This document shows, piece after piece, positions 34,769-45,053 of a DNA stretch of 51,882 nucleotides. The notes beneath the pieces were generated by a model. The model did not search any database. It saw only the letters and a list, made by a program, of their open reading frames with translations, and was not told the origin of the DNA. Within the stretch, counting starts at the first letter, position 1; the number at the start of each line of letters is the position of its first letter. The position numbers were made by a program, and so were the translations under genes. Source of the DNA: Tieghemiomyces parasiticus (Eukaryota > Kickxellomycota > Dimargaritomycetes > Dimargaritales > Dimargaritaceae); the NCBI GenBank assembly GCA_027575765.1, contig JANBPT010000236.1, positions 1 to 51,882 on the forward strand, read 5' to 3'.

Positions 34769-35524
34769 CTGGCGCACCGCACCCCTCGCTTCCGCCGGCC
34801 AGCCCCCCGCCCGTGCTAACGAGTCACCAGCCAACCGCACCCGGCCATTCCCTAGCCTCCCTCCTCCTCTGATCTGCCCGCAACGGCCTACGCAACCCCA
34901 CGTAGTATCCCACCTCCTGCCAGCGGCCATTATTTGGTCGGCCCGTCTGAGTGGCTAATCTCGCGCCCTAACCCCTCCCGCCTCCCGTACTTCACACTGC
35001 CTGTCGATTTTCTACCGCGGTCGTTATTAGTCATTAGGGGGTTTGTGACACCTGCGCCCACTGCACGTTGATCCCTTTAGTCTTATCGCTAGTGGTCTTC
35101 TATTTTTTTTCTTGCCCTAGGCTGTGACTTTTGGTGGCCTTTTACCACGTCCGATTCAACTGCCACCGGCTACCGTATCTCCAGCCTTCCGCTTGCTTAT
35201 ATACCTGGCCCTCGTACCCCTGGTAGGTGTCTAGTTTCCTCCTACGTTTACATCACCGGCCTGTTGTGAAGGCTTGACCGTCTCTCCTTAGGAATCACTG
35301 TACCTGCTTAGTTGCCTGGGCTGCTACCCCTTGCCACCCTGCACCACGCCTCTGTGTAACCTCTGCATTCCCTACGCCTGTAACCTTCTACCCGTCCCTA
35401 ACTCGCCCACCGACCTGTCATCCCGCAACTTTACCCTGTCTATCCCACTGCGCTTCTACTTACGCGCCGCCAGTCGCTCTCCACTACCTCGTCCTCCTTC
35501 CGGTCGCACACCTGCATTCCGGCC

Positions 35525-37585
35525 ATGCTCTCGCACTACGCCGCCCCGCGCTTAGGCGCCCTCAACCGGTGCCTCACTACCAACCTTCGGCCTAGTGTCA
35601 AGCCTACGGCCACGGCCCTACGGCGGACGCTGGGCTCTCGCGCCGTCTCGACTGCCAAGCCGCGCGCCAGCTCCAGCCCGGCTGCTGCCGTGGCCGAGTC
35701 CCGGTCCACTCCTCAGCCGTCAACCCGTGTGGCCTCGGCCGCCGCCCCGCAACCCCTGACCGGCCAAGCCCTTCGCCGTGAGGATGGGCCGCAGTACGAC
35801 GACTCCTTCGTGGGTCTATCCGGCGGTGAGATCTTCCATGAGATGATGCTACGGCAAGACGTCAAGCACGTTTTTGGGTACCCCGGTGGCGCCATCCTGC
35901 CCGTCTTCGATGCCATCTACGAGTCCAAGCACTTTGAGTTCGTTCTCCCACGCCACGAGCAGGGCGCCGGCCACATGGCCGAAGGTTACGCCCGGGCCAC
36001 TGGCAAGCCCGGTGTGGTCCTGGTCACCTCCGGCCCCGGGGCCACCAATGTCATTACCCCCATGCAGGACGCCCTTTCGGATGGCGTTCCCATGGTCGTC
36101 TTCAGCGGTCAGGTTCCCACTACTGCCTTGGGAACCGACGCCTTCCAGGAGGCCGATGTGGTCGGTATCTCCCGTGCCTGCACCAAGTGGAACGTTATGG
36201 TCAAAGACATTGCCGATCTGCCCCGGCGTATCAACGAGGCCTTTGAAATCGCCACCTCCGGCCGCCCAGGCCCCGTCCTGGTCGACCTCCCCAAGGACGT
36301 GACGGCCGGCATTCTCAACCGACCCATCCCGATCGCCCCCACTATCCCCACCCGGCCCGCCGGCCCCGTCGCGGAGAGCGTATCCGAGGCTAACCGCCAG
36401 CGCACGCTGACCCGCATCGCCGAGCTGCTTAACCAGGCCGAGCGCCCCATCCTTTATGTGGGCCATGGCATAATGGGTCACCCAGACGGCCCGGCCGTCT
36501 TGAAGGAGCTCGCCGACCTGGCCAATGTCCCTGTTACCACCACTCTGATGGGCCTGGGTGCCTACGACGAGACGGACTCCAAGAGTCTACACATGCTGGG
36601 CATGCACGGGTCTGCCTACGCCAACTTGGCTATGCAGGCCGCCGACTTGATCCTCGCCCTGGGTGCCCGGTTCGATGACCGCGTTACGGGTAACATCAAA
36701 AAGTTCGCCCCGGGCGCCCGGCGTGCCGCCGAGGAGGGCCGTGGTGGGATTGTGCACTTTGACATTATGCCGAAGAACATCAACAAGGTGGTGGATGTGG
36801 ACTACGCCGTTGAGGGTGACGTGACCCGGAACCTCCAGCAGCTGCTCCCGCTCATCAAGCACGCCGAGCGGGCCCCTTGGCACGCGAAGCTGGCCGAGTG
36901 GAAGACTACCTACCCGTTCAACTACGACCGCAAGACTCCGCTGCCCAACCAGCTCATTCGCCCCCAGTCTGTCGTCGAGGAACTCAATCGCCAGCTCCAG
37001 ACCCAGTCGCAGGATTTCATCATCACCACCGGCGTGGGCCAGCACCAGATGTGGGCCGCGCAGTACATCCGGTGGAAGCACCCGCGGTCGTTCATCACGT
37101 CGGGTGGACTGGGTACCATGGGTTACGGCCTACCCTCGGCTATTGGTGCCAAGGTGGCCTGTCCGGACAAGATGGTTATTGACATTGACGGCGACGCGTC
37201 CTTCTGCATGACGGCCATGGAGTTGGCCACGATGAGCCAGTACAAGTTGGGTGTCAAGGTCCTCCTGCTCAACAATGAATTCCAAGGCATGGTCAAGCAG
37301 TGGCAGGACATCTTTTACAAGGAACGGTACAGCGCCACCGCCATGACCAACCCGGACTTTGTCAAGTTGTCGGAAGCCATGGGTGTCAAGGGCATGCAGT
37401 GCGCTGATCCAGCCAAGCTATCCGACTCTCTTAAGGCGTTTATCGAGCACGACGGTCCCGTTGTGCTCGAGGTGCTCGTCGATAAGCGTGATCACGTCTA
37501 TCCCATGGTACCAGGGGGTAAGGCCCTCCACGAGATCATTCTTAACGAGTCCACCACCCTCCAGGGCACGGAGAAGCTGCAGTAG
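35525..37585 (+). CDS. ILV2: Acetolactate synthase catalytic (large) subunit
   Basis: Thiamine-diphosphate enzyme making 2-acetolactate or 2-aceto-2-hydroxybutyrate, the first common step of valine, leucine and isoleucine synthesis, in mitochondria. Intronless, 686 aa, similar in length to yeast Ilv2. Residues 1 to about 60 are Arg/Ser/Ala-rich without acids, a typical mitochondrial presequence. VFGYPGGAILPVFDAIY starts the TPP N-domain, and E145 in PRHEQGAGH is the catalytic Glu. GQVPTT (P198) and W593 in GMVKQW are the residues where sulfonylurea resistance arises in other species; both are wild type here. The ThDP/Mg motif starts at DIDGDASF (553-560) and ends at NN (583-584). FAD-binding middle-domain motifs such as LGARFDDRVTGN are present. 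Strong G/C third-position bias suggests high expression. The partner gene ILV6 is immediately upstream. Confidence 0.97.
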   Translation: MLSHYAAPRLGALNRCLTTNLRPSVKPTATALRRTLGSRAVSTAKPRASSSPAAAVAESRSTPQPSTRVASAAAPQPLTGQALRREDGPQYDDSFVGLSGGEIFHEMMLRQDVKHVFGYPGGAILPVFDAIYESKHFEFVLPRHEQGAGHMAEGYARATGKPGVVLVTSGPGATNVITPMQDALSDGVPMVVFSGQVPTTALGTDAFQEADVVGISRACTKWNVMVKDIADLPRRINEAFEIATSGRPGPVLVDLPKDVTAGILNRPIPIAPTIPTRPAGPVAESVSEANRQRTLTRIAELLNQAERPILYVGHGIMGHPDGPAVLKELADLANVPVTTTLMGLGAYDETDSKSLHMLGMHGSAYANLAMQAADLILALGARFDDRVTGNIKKFAPGARRAAEEGRGGIVHFDIMPKNINKVVDVDYAVEGDVTRNLQQLLPLIKHAERAPWHAKLAEWKTTYPFNYDRKTPLPNQLIRPQSVVEELNRQLQTQSQDFIITTGVGQHQMWAAQYIRWKHPRSFITSGGLGTMGYGLPSAIGAKVACPDKMVIDIDGDASFCMTAMELATMSQYKLGVKVLLLNNEFQGMVKQWQDIFYKERYSATAMTNPDFVKLSEAMGVKGMQCADPAKLSDSLKAFIEHDGPVVLEVLVDKRDHVYPMVPGGKALHEIILNESTTLQGTEKLQ

Positions 37586-38717
37586 TAATTCTGAATCGGG
37601 TTATAAACCCCTCACCCCCCCCCCACGAACCCACCCTTCTCCCCACTGTTTTATTAGGTACCACATTTTCCGTCATCAACCCTCTCCTCTTTCAAAATAC
37701 ACTCTCATCATCTGGCTTTCCGTGGTCTTGTCTAGTGTGGTTGGCCACAATTTCCATTCCGAGTCGGATCCCCTCAAATATAGCCTCTGTAATCCCCATC
37801 TCCTCCTCCGACACCCCAGCGGATGGGTAGGGGGGAGGGGAGGGCGTATAATATATTTACTGGTGGATGGCTTTGTAAAGTATTGAATGAAGTGCCGCTG
37901 CTCATGCTGTATCTGGATCCTATGACCTCAGGGCACGTGAGTTCCCAGACCCCCTGGTGAGCGAGGTGCTCCTTGGGAGCCTTATGACCGACCCTACCGG
38001 TGCCGATCCTCCGCGGTCAGGGGTCGGGAGGGAAGGCTTAGCGAGTGGCTACCAACCGCATAATCCACCAGTACCTCTATTTTGCCAAACCTTCGTGCGC
38101 TGGACAAAGTAACCCTTCGGTTATAGATTTTATTTTTTCAACTTTTTCTGCTCGCATTGAGACGGGCAAGACGTCGTAGGGCTGTGATAGGGCCAGCCAA
38201 TCCCCCTATACCTCCCAGGCCCACTCCAAGGGAGGGGACGGAGGGGGGGGGCTACCATACTAGAGAGGAGGGACGCGATCAGGACACATCCCCTCGGGAT
38301 TTGGATGTCCGCTAAACCGACCGCCCCCCTCTATCCTCAACTTGGCTGGTACCTGGTCCCTCATCGCTTTACATCATTTGTTGCTCACTACCTGTTATCG
38401 CCTAGCTATTGCATCTCACCTGGGCTTGACGCCATTTATGACCTGTACCTAATTTACGTGGAGCAAGGAGCATAGACCTCACGCATCTACTACCCCGAAC
38501 CAGCTTTGTACTCGCTGCTCTTTTCCACTTGACCCCCCCTTCAAGTTCCATTGCACCTTCCCATCACGTCATTCCTGCCATATTTCTCAGGTCCAGGTCC
38601 CCATCGGCTTTTTGTTTGGTTTTTATTTTATTTTATTTTTTTTCCACCCCCTTTTATTTGGCGTGGGCCAAGGATTCCGTGTCCGCTTCCCACGTCACCC
38701 CCCCGTTGGACCGCTAC
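37586..38717. other. Spacer downstream of ILV2
   Basis: About 1.1 kb: ILV2 3' region, then the promoter region of the small membrane-protein gene. It ends in a T-rich stretch near 38608-38660. No gene or RNA signature was seen. Confidence 0.5.
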
Positions 38718-39158
38718 ATGAACCTCCTCACCTGGCCGCAGCTCGTCCTGTTCTCGTTTGGCGTGGGTTACTTTACGCGCCACTTTGACCTCATCACCTT
38801 CACTCGGGATTTTGTCGAGGCCCTGCCGGATACCGCCCACAAGTCGCTGCTCATGCTCTGCTTGCTGGGGATCTGTTTGGTGTTCCTGGCTATCGTTATA
38901 CCTTTGGAACGCATCGCGGAGTTTGAGCACGGTTCGGTAAGTGCGAGGCGAATCGAGCTCGGACAATGGGCTTTGTGCAGTCTTGCCTTGGACCGCAGTA
39001 TCCGTAGGCGCTGCGATATTAATCCTCATGATTGATATATATATATATATATATCTGTACCATACACTCTCTACATTCTGTGCACAATCCTTTAGAGTCT
39101 GGATTACCACCACCATTCATCGGCCCGAGAGCAGCTCAAACGCCGGGGCAGTTTTTAG
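38718..39158 (+). CDS. Small two-helix membrane protein, unrecognised
   Basis: Proposed exons 38718-38936 and 39096-39158 (donor GTAAGT, acceptor CCTTTAG, phase 0) give 93 aa. Two hydrophobic segments are visible: about residues 6-17 (WPQLVLFSFGVGYF) and about 44-64 (LLMLCLLGICLVFLAIVIPL), joined by a polar loop with FTRDFVEALPDTAHKS. The C-terminus is His/Arg-rich and ends RRGSF. The 159-nt intron contains an (AT)10 microsatellite. I do not recognise the family. The start is the first ATG in the frame; an upstream exon is possible because the frame is open further 5'. The next gene, GPI1, begins 205 nt downstream on the same strand, so the two are tightly packed. Confidence 0.5.
39035..39054. 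repeat. (AT)10 microsatellite
   Basis: Ten AT units inside the proposed intron of the small membrane-protein gene. Confidence 0.9.
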
Positions 39159-39363
39159 GGAAATACGTAGCACAACTAGTAAGGACCCTGTAGCATCTTC
39201 TGTAAGTAGGGTGGTGTGCGTCAGGAGCGGGGAGGCAGGTCGCCGTGTGCGGTACCGGTTCCAATACGCTTACGTTGACATCAGACAACTACCACCCCCG
39301 TGCCTATTCCTTGTACTGACCCACTTTACGCTCGTTTTATTCACGGTAGCTGCACTCTCCCTC

Positions 39364-42336
39364 ATGACAGCGGTACGAGTTGCCCAAATCTACTGGCCCG
39401 TCAGCGAGCTGCCCCAGCTCCGGCCGAGTGCCAATGCACCGCCAACTCGTGTCTACGTGTTAGGATGGGAGGTGGTGCCCCAGGTGTACTGCGTCTGTGA
39501 CCTGGTTCGCGGCCTGGACTATCCAGCCATCCAGCGGGGACTAGCCGCGCTGGCCAGCCATCATCTTTTTGCCGATATTAAATTAGCGCCACCCACCATT
39601 CTCGGCACGCTAGACACTGATGAAGCCGTGGATTGGGAGGATAGTGTGCACTTGGACCTGGAGTTACACCTTGCCCTTGACTCGGCCCGACGCCTTAAAA
39701 GGTAACCTTTGTTAAGCTCCTCTTGTGTCCAAGATGCGGACGCTGAACCAGCTCAATTCAACCTGGGGGCACCCGAGACTAACCTACGTGTCTTGCTCTT
39801 CATCTGAATTACACCGCTGGTTGTCAGACTGACCCCTGCTACGTCCTATGGAGAGAGCGCCGAGCGGACCGAGTTCATTGTTTTTGATCCAGAAAAGGTC
39901 AACTTCTCGTTCCACCTGAGCGTCCACCCTCTGATGTTGGATATTGCCTCCAACCTAATGGGGTCGTCCGGTCGCAATACGCATGGTCCCCTACCGGCCG
40001 CCCAAGCCACGCCGAGCCCTCAACCACTCACCCAAGGCACTCCAACCTCCTCTGTGGCTCCCTCCACCGCCGAAATTCAGAGCGGTGCTCCCAATGAGCC
40101 ACCGACCCTCGTGGCGGTGCTCAACCACGTCAATGCTGTGCAGACGGTACAGGTCCTGGTGCGCTACTATCTCCGGTCCACGCGGAGCCGATGGCTGCAC
40201 TTTAGTTGGCTCAATTTTCTGCGGGAGCCCCTCCATTTGCCTCAGCTCGGACCGGCAGCTACCGTTGACCCTAACTGCTCAGGAACTCCGACGAGCCCAC
40301 CCCAACTGGCATCAGCACCGCCATCGTCTCTACCCCCACCGCGGCGTGAACCCTCCCCAGACCCCGCCCCGGTACCCGTCTCGCCGTTTCCGTTTACCCG
40401 ACCACTCCTCTGCTTTGTCATTTTCTTGCGGGTCATTAGCGAGCTCCTGTTGCGCGTACTCAATTTCCAGTACCGCCGGTTCATGCTGAAGCGCTCCACG
40501 GCCATCGGCCAACAGCTGGACCTCCGCCTCCGCCAGATCTCCAACACGCCCTGGCACTACATTATGCTGCGGCGCAAGTTTTGGAACGACCCCTGCCGTC
40601 GCACCGCGCTCTACATCAATTTCTACAATCACCTATGGCAGATCATTGGCGACGTGTTCATCGGCCTAGTCGTCCGCCATCTGATCCTCCACCACGTCTC
40701 GGGAGCCGGATCCGCCTCATCGCGCCTACCCGACCTCGCCGCCGCCCGTGTGCTTCACACCCGACTGCACTACTACGCCGTCACGTCCTTGGAGTCCATG
40801 ATCGAGTGGCTGATGGGCTGGCCCGCCGGCATGAAGCTGAACCCGCAGCTCGACGAGTTCCTGGGCGAACTATTCCTATGGCTGATCCGTCTTTGGACGC
40901 TCCTCATCCACCCGGCCCAACCCACCACGCTTTCGTTCGTCCGCCTAGTGGCCCGCTGTGGGATCTTGGGGGCTTCGTTCCAGGTCGCCCTCCTCTCCGA
41001 TTATATATCGATCGTCACGCTCCACATTTACTGGTTTTACGCGGTCGCCGCCCGGATCTACCACTGGCAGCTGTCCACGCTACACTCCCTCCTCAATCTG
41101 TTCCGCGGTCGGCGGATCAACCCGCTACGGTCCCGCGTCGACTCGTGCAATTTCGAACTCGACCAGCTCCTGTTGGGTACGATTCTGCTGTCGCTCGTGC
41201 TATTCTTATTCCCCACCATCGCGGTCTACTACCTTACATTCGCTGTCAGCCGCGTGGGTATCATCGTCATCCAGGGCGCCCTCGAGATGATATTGGCCGC
41301 CCTCAACCACTTCCCGTTTTTCGCCATTGTCCTGCGTTTCTTCCTGCCCCGACGGTTCCCCGGTGGGATTCGGCTGAGCTTGAGTCGTCCCGACGCGTTC
41401 TGGCGGGACTCAACCCCGCTTCGGTACCGGCTCCGGCGGTCGCTGGCCGCTGCGGCCTACGTCGTCCGGCGGGGGTTCGGTCGAACGGTGCCCGTCGCCT
41501 CGACTTCTTGGCGCGCCGAATGGTCGCCCCTATCTCGGCCAAGACGTTTCTCAGGACGTGGTGGTACAGTGAACTCAGACCAGGGGCCCGACCGCGTCGA
41601 TCGTGAGCATGAGATATATGCCGGTACAGTGGTTACCGAGACCGACGGTACGGCTCGTCGACCTCGGCGGTTCTCCCTACAATCTTACTTTGCGCGGGCC
41701 CCCCGGCGGAAGTCATCGGTGGGCGATACGCCCGGTTCTCCGTCGAGGGCACCGGATACGCCTTATATTCGGGCCGCCTCGACCCTTTCCCTACCCACCA
41801 TAGTCACACCGCCTCGCGGTACCCTCGTTTATCCGACAGAGCGTCATTCATCACGCCGTGATCGCCGCCGTGCTTCCCGAGGGTCAACCGCCGGACCCCG
41901 GATGGTGTCACTGTTGGACGACGGAGGTCAAACTACATTGGCGCCGACGCGGCGCCGGTCGGCCGTCTCTGATCAGATCATCACCGTATACGGCCCGGAC
42001 GACGTTACCGCGCTGATCCCCCGCAGCTTCCAACCGACGCCGATGACCACCACCACTGCACCGACCCTCGACCGTCCACGACGGCTGCCGACGGTTACGG
42101 TGTATCTCAAGATTGAGAATAACCCGCTTCCCTTCTCAGGGGTGTTTTTCCAGTACTTTCAACTGTGGAAACAGCTCGGCGAGCACTACTTTTCGGTGTC
42201 CATCATGAAGTCCTTCATCACGGGCGAACTCATCCGACCCGTGCCACGCCTCCAGTACACCATGTTCCCCGAGGCCATTCCCAGTCTTGAGAGTATGTGG
42301 CGGCAGATGTTAAACACTAGCGATCGACCTACTTGA
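39364..42336 (+). CDS. GPI1: GPI-GlcNAc transferase subunit GPI1/PIG-Q
   Basis: Subunit of the ER complex that transfers GlcNAc to phosphatidylinositol, the first step of GPI-anchor synthesis. Exons 39364-39701 and 39828-42336 (GTAACC donor, TTGTCAG acceptor, phase 2) give 948 aa. The N-terminus (RVAQIYWPVSELP, then YVLGWEV) fits the start of fungal Gpi1. The conserved core includes ALYINFYNHLWQIIGDVFIG, GMKLNPQLDEFLGELFLW (about 448-465), LLSDYISIVTLHIYWFY, NLFRGRRINPLRSRVDSC, and LGTILLSLVLFLFPTIAVYY, all matching PIG-Q and forming several membrane helices. The C-terminal motif NPLPFSGVFF (about 878-887), then FITGELIRPVP, is intact. Between core and C-terminus lies an Arg/Ser/Thr/Pro-rich insertion of about 230 aa (residues about 638-866) that is absent from human PIG-Q. 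A smaller Pro-rich insertion lies near residues 255-295. Confidence 0.95.
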
Positions 42337-42447
42337 CGTTGCTGCTACTGTTATTGTTTGTTTTTGGGGGAAAGGTAGTTTCTGGTAGGTTCCTCACGTC
42401 TATGGTTGAAATAATAAATTTGGCTTACTGATACAGATATGTTTAGA

Positions 42448-42464
42448 ATATATATATATATATA
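42448..42464. repeat. (AT)n microsatellite
   Basis: About 17 nt of alternating A and T downstream of GPI1, after an AATAATAAAT stretch (42409-42418) that may serve as a polyadenylation region. Confidence 0.85.
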
Positions 42465-43324
42465 GATTGGTAGATATGGAAGACGGGATCTTTGGGGTTG
42501 ACACTCTACCTTAATCCTTGTAATATCTGATAGAATGAGTTATGCGATATAACCCGAACATTCCAAAGCGAACTATTGCTTGCAGCATCTCATGCCTCCT
42601 TCTCTACATACACCTCCCCATCACGTCCATAACCAAAATTCCGGTACCTCATCTAGCCCACACACACTATACTACCATACCATGCTGCACGGGGACCCAT
42701 AGTAACCCAGTTCTCCCCCTTCCCTCTCCCTCTCTTTCACTTGTCCATCACCAGAATTTTAACCAATCTTCACCCCTGGGCCACCTGCGCTATCAGAAGG
42801 TACATCGTATAATCGAATTCTTGAAGGACTTCGCGCAGACTAGGGATATCCTGCTGGGCAATACCGCCACTAGTGGCGAAACTTGGGTCTACCCTGTAAC
42901 AGTCACCGACTGGCTCCGGTCACTAGGAATGATGTCCATGGTGTGGTGGTTCCAGGCCGTTTCAAACGGGTCGAAACCACCAGGAAAAGGGAGGGAGGGG
43001 AGGAGTTCCGGATGACCCAGGCCCAGATCCCTCCCTCAGAGTTTTCGTTAGGAACTTGTCTGGAAATAGTTACTCATGGAGCTCATCCGGAGTACCATAA
43101 TGATATAGGTATATGTATTTTACTATAATTCAGTTGCACCAAAACTTTTTTTGCTTTACCTGCATAAGTGAAAAGCAGATGAGATGGATACATATAACCT
43201 AGTGCTACCAAAGGGGGTTTATGGCAGCGGAAGGGTGAAGCGTGGCTGGTACAAACAAAAAAGACAAAAGAGGAGGTAAAAATGACGCCACACGAATATC
43301 CAGGACACGGCTTGCGACAGCGGG
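42465..43324. other. Convergent spacer downstream of GPI1
   Basis: About 0.9 kb between GPI1 (+) and the small secreted gene (-). An ATG-initiated frame of 157 codons (42542-43015) has a hydrophobic N-terminus but a Pro/Ser/His-rich, motif-free remainder and is not called. A two-part hairpin lies at 42944-42982. Confidence 0.45.
42944..42982. repeat. Nested inverted repeat (hairpin)
   Basis: An outer 8-bp stem TGGTGGTT (42944-42951) pairs with AACCACCA (42975-42982). Inside it, CCGTTT (42957-42962) faces AAACGG (42964-42969). It lies in convergent intergenic DNA and could be a transcript-end structure or chance. Confidence 0.5.
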
Positions 43325-43615
43325 TTACGACACAATCTTTCCCTTCCCATCAGTATTCTGTGTGGAAGGAGTAGAAATTTTTGGCCCGTTCGCGTTCGAG
43401 GTGCCATAGGTTTTTCTGAAAGATTCCTTTTGCTTCTTATATGAGGCATAATCTTTCCTCACCTTGGTGACTTTATCTTTTGCCACTTCCTTCACCTTAG
43501 CGACTGCGTCTGAGATCCCGAGGGCTGGGTTGGCGTCCACAGCGGGGCTCAGCACGAGAATGAGGGTAGAGGCGGCGGCGACCATGGCGAGGATTCGGGG
43601 CAGCGTAAGGTACAT
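43325..43615 (-). CDS. Small secreted lysine-rich protein, 96 aa
   Basis: Minus-strand intronless frame started at the ATG at 43615, which begins a strong signal peptide (LPRILAMVAAASTLILVL, then SPAVDA, a good cleavage context near residues 27-29). The frame continues 17 codons further upstream, but those residues would spoil the signal peptide. The mature part of about 67 aa has no cysteine and is rich in Lys: a helical repeat-like stretch (VAKVKEVAKDKVTKVRKDY) and then a Ser/Thr/Asn/Lys tail. No domain is recognised. A TATTTAAA element lies about 190 nt upstream (43801-43808, minus sense). It resembles small secreted proteins or cell-surface peptides of fungi; function unknown. Confidence 0.68.
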   Translation of the reverse strand: MYLTLPRILAMVAAASTLILVLSPAVDANPALGISDAVAKVKEVAKDKVTKVRKDYASYKKQKESFRKTYGTSNANGPKISTPSTQNTDGKGKIVS

Positions 43616-43800
43616 GGTGGTTAAGTGCAGTGGCTTGGGGAGTGGGTAGCGTGGTAGGAGGGGCAAAACCGTGAGACGTGGTATACACTGTTCAGGTGGT
43701 ATAATCTGGGCGAAGGAATGGATGCGTTGGATGGCAGAGTAGAGAGGGGAAATAGTATGCGAGTGATGATGGTTAAAAAAATGAAGGTGACAGGTCGACC

Positions 43801-43808
43801 TTTAAATA
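43801..43808 (-). promoter_or_regulatory. TATA-like element of the small secreted gene
   Basis: TATTTAAA on the minus strand, about 190 nt upstream of the ATG at 43615. A poly-G run begins a few bases further upstream of it, at about 43820. Confidence 0.35.
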
Positions 43809-45053
43809 TTGCAACGAGGGGGGGGGAGGCGTGGAGTTGTTTACCCCACCCAGTCGAAAGTGGGTGCCGTGTAAACCAGTGATACGTGTAAAGGGGGGCA
43901 GATCGCGGCAGTCACCGACCTTACCATCGTACGTTTGCTACCAGGCTATATCATTGTCCTCGCTCAACCTCCCGCCCTATTCCTAGTGTGCATCTATACA
44001 CCTTCCTCAGTGCGCTCATACCACGGACGTCGTGGATAGGGCCGAGCTTGTCGGCTAATGTCGTAGTTGATTGTTCGACCCGCCCATTGGGTGACTCACA
44101 GACTACAAAGAGATATTATCTCGGAAATAAAGAGGCGAGGAAAAGAATATATTGAGATTGCTCGACAGCTCCGCTGCTAACACGGCGAGTCCTCAGCAGC
44201 ACGAACATTTTGTCAAAGACAATAACGGCCGATCGATGTTTGCTGGTCCCCCTAGCTGCCCTGTCCCTCCCCTTCGACGCATTCGTCGGACACGGGAGGC
44301 AGAGCTACATTGACCATCCGAGCGGGCGGGCGGGCGGCTGGTTTCTCTGTTGGGTGACGTATAACAAAGGTAAGGTTGGTGGTGGCTATGTGTCCACTTG
44401 CTGTCGTATCCCCTTTGTTGGGCCGGCCGGATCATTTGCCACCCGTCCCTTCCCTCTCTCTCCTTCCCGGTCTTGTCTATTCCCGATTTTCTTCTCCCTC
44501 ACACTTTTCATCTGCCGCCCGTCAATTTTTCACGAAAAAGTCATTGACACTCCACAGAATGCTTGGCGACAACCCAGTGGGTAGACATGGTGTACTATGT
44601 CTGTAGTAGACTGGGTAATGTAAGGGAAGAGAACTGACGACTCAGCGTAGACTCATACCCCCCCTCAAAAAGGATGACATTAGCTAGTGGAAGGCGGGAC
44701 CAAAGCCGTCAGGCCCCGAAAGAGCCGATGCATCTGTACGGCCTCTCGTCCCACAGCCATTATGTTCCACCAACGGAGATCAGCCGCTCGCCTTTTTCTT
44801 GTCTCGCCCGCTGTGATTAGTTGGCAGGAAAGGGAGGGGGTACTGGAGGACAGATATATTGATCCTAAACAAAGGGTGGCAGTCGCTATAGGCTATAGCT
44901 AGGATCCCTAGGCCGCTTTTTCGGCCGACCCCCCGATCTTTGTTCTAGCTTCCTATCCTCTCCGCCTCTTCCATTGTCCCTATTCCCCACCCATCTCTGC
45001 CCCCCCTTTTCTCGTCTCTGCCGCTTGACCCCCACCCCCTCCAAGGCGCCTCC
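43809..45053. other. Spacer, no gene seen
   Basis: About 1.2 kb with only motif-free short frames. Pyrimidine-rich stretches near 44440-44520 and 44950-45050 resemble leader or promoter DNA; the second precedes the tentative gene at 45054. Confidence 0.45.

Noticed and set aside
34937..34950. TGAGTGG near 34950 as a further Gcn4 site
   Set aside because: Departs from the TGACTC/GAGTCA core; not counted.
42542..43015. ATG-initiated 157-codon frame with hydrophobic N-terminus downstream of GPI1
   Set aside because: Pro/Ser/His-rich, no motif, no promoter, lies in the GPI1 3' region; likely chance.
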